A model generated the notes under the pieces. That model was not told the DNA's origin. It saw only the letters and a list, made by a program, of their open reading frames with translations, and made no database searches. Made by a program: the position numbers and the translations under genes. This document shows, in pieces, positions 63,361 to 64,000 of a DNA stretch of 64,000 nucleotides (its first letter is position 1; every line of letters begins with the position of its first letter). Source of the stretch: Paenibacillus profundus (GTDB lineage: Bacteria > Bacillota > Bacilli > Paenibacillales > Paenibacillaceae); the NCBI RefSeq assembly GCF_021369635.1, contig NZ_JAJNBZ010000001.1, positions 310,001 through 374,000 on the forward strand, in the 5' to 3' direction.

Positions 63361-64000
63361 ATGAGTTTTTTTAAAAAGCTGAAGGAAAGCATTGCGGCAA
63401 AGACCGAATCCGTAACGAATATTTTCAAAGAAGGCTTGGAGAAGTCGCGTAAAGGCTTTGTGGAAAAGGTAGCCGAGCTGATTACCCGCCGCAAAAAGAT
63501 TGACGAAGCGTTCTACGAAGAATTGGAAGAAATACTTATCGGTGCTGACGTCGGCGTAACGACCGTGATGAACTTGATCGACGAGCTACGAGACGAAGTG
63601 AAGAAGCGAAAGATTGAAGAAGCGGCTGAACTGCAGCCGGTCCTGTCAGAGAAGCTGGTGGGGTTGCTGCGTGGCGACGAGTCTAATAAGCTAAACATGA
63701 ATTCGGACGGCATGACAGTCATATTGTTCGTCGGTGTCAACGGCGTCGGTAAGACAACAACGATCGGCAAGCTTGCCCATCGGTTCAAGCAGCAGGGGAA
63801 ATCTGTCCTGCTTGCCGCGGGGGATACGTTCCGTGCGGGTGCCATTGAGCAGTTGGAAGTATGGGGACAACGCGTCGGTGTAGATGTCATTAAGCAGCAG
63901 GCTGGTTCTGATCCAGCGGCTGTTATGTTTGATGCCGTGCAGGCGGCGAAGCAGCGCGGTGTAGATGTTCTGCTGTGTGATACGGCCGGGCGTTTGCAAA
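63361..64000 (+). CDS. ftsY: Signal recognition particle receptor FtsY, 3' partial
   Basis: FtsY is the membrane-associated SRP receptor GTPase. The visible 213 codons start MSFFKKLKESIAAKTESV, with GCGGAGG before the ATG, 15 bases after smc. The N domain (four-helix bundle, about 20-100) is followed by the G domain: GVNGVGKTTTIGKLA (G1), DTFRAGAIEQL (G2) and DTAGR (G3), cut by the window end. The acidic A domain of some homologues is absent, as in Bacillus-type FtsY. No frameshift is visible. Confidence 0.95.
   Translation, partial: MSFFKKLKESIAAKTESVTNIFKEGLEKSRKGFVEKVAELITRRKKIDEAFYEELEEILIGADVGVTTVMNLIDELRDEVKKRKIEEAAELQPVLSEKLVGLLRGDESNKLNMNSDGMTVILFVGVNGVGKTTTIGKLAHRFKQQGKSVLLAAGDTFRAGAIEQLEVWGQRVGVDVIKQQAGSDPAAVMFDAVQAAKQRGVDVLLCDTAGRLQ

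Noticed and set aside
1..64000. CRISPR arrays, tRNA or rRNA genes, prophage
   Set aside because: No repeat-spacer pattern, no tRNA-like or rRNA-like sequence and no phage structural genes were recognised on reading both strands.

Overview
The window looks like chromosomal DNA of a Paenibacillus-type endospore-forming Firmicute. I infer this from the right-hand half, which carries the block rsmD-coaD-ylbJ-ylbL-tmcAL-yceD-rpmF-fapR-plsX-fabH-fabD-fabG-acpP-fabF-rnc-smc-ftsY, with AGGAGG-type ribosome binding sites, frequent GTG/TTG starts and a moderately high G+C content. The species cannot be fixed from sequence alone.

Region 1 (1-31.3 kb) is the 3' part of a cis-AT hybrid NRPS/PKS cluster; its 5' part lies outside the window. 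Five overlapping or tightly spaced megasynthase genes read: [A-end]-PCP / KS-AT(atypical)-KR-ACP-C / half-C-A(Leu code)-PCP / KS-AT-KR-ACP / KS-AT-ACP / KS-AT-KR-ACP / KS-AT-ACP-C(variant)-FkbH-ACP. There are no DH, ER, MT or TE domains, so the chain should be rich in hydroxyl and keto groups. The last assembly line ends in an unusual module where an FkbH-type glyceryl loading domain takes the place of an adenylation domain. After a strong hairpin, a second small operon encodes a branched-polyamine-synthase (BpsA) homologue, a GNAT acetyltransferase, a stand-alone FkbH protein and a discrete acyl carrier protein. It ends in a strong terminator. The parts suggest glyceryl units are fed to two carrier proteins and that a polyamine may be part of the product. 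The product itself is unknown to me.

Region 2 (31.3-46.3 kb) holds single genes and short operons: a dimethylformamidase-like protein, a secreted alkaline phosphatase, flavohemoglobin Hmp (divergent, behind two perfect Fnr-type palindromes), a YitT-family membrane protein behind a long structured leader, a DUF1796 protein, a GAF protein, a DUF2905 protein, a GNAT protein, small hypotheticals, the KhtT-KhtU potassium/proton antiporter, an AT-rich MaoC-like hotdog gene and a flavodoxin-fold NAD(P)H oxidoreductase.

Region 3 (46.4-64 kb) is the conserved housekeeping block. It covers 16S rRNA methylation, CoA synthesis, sporulation membrane protein YlbJ, the YlbL/SepM protease, tRNA acetylation, ribosomal protein L32, the complete FapR-controlled fatty acid/phospholipid initiation operon, RNase III, SMC and the 5' part of ftsY. 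No tRNA, rRNA, CRISPR array, intact insertion sequence or prophage was seen.
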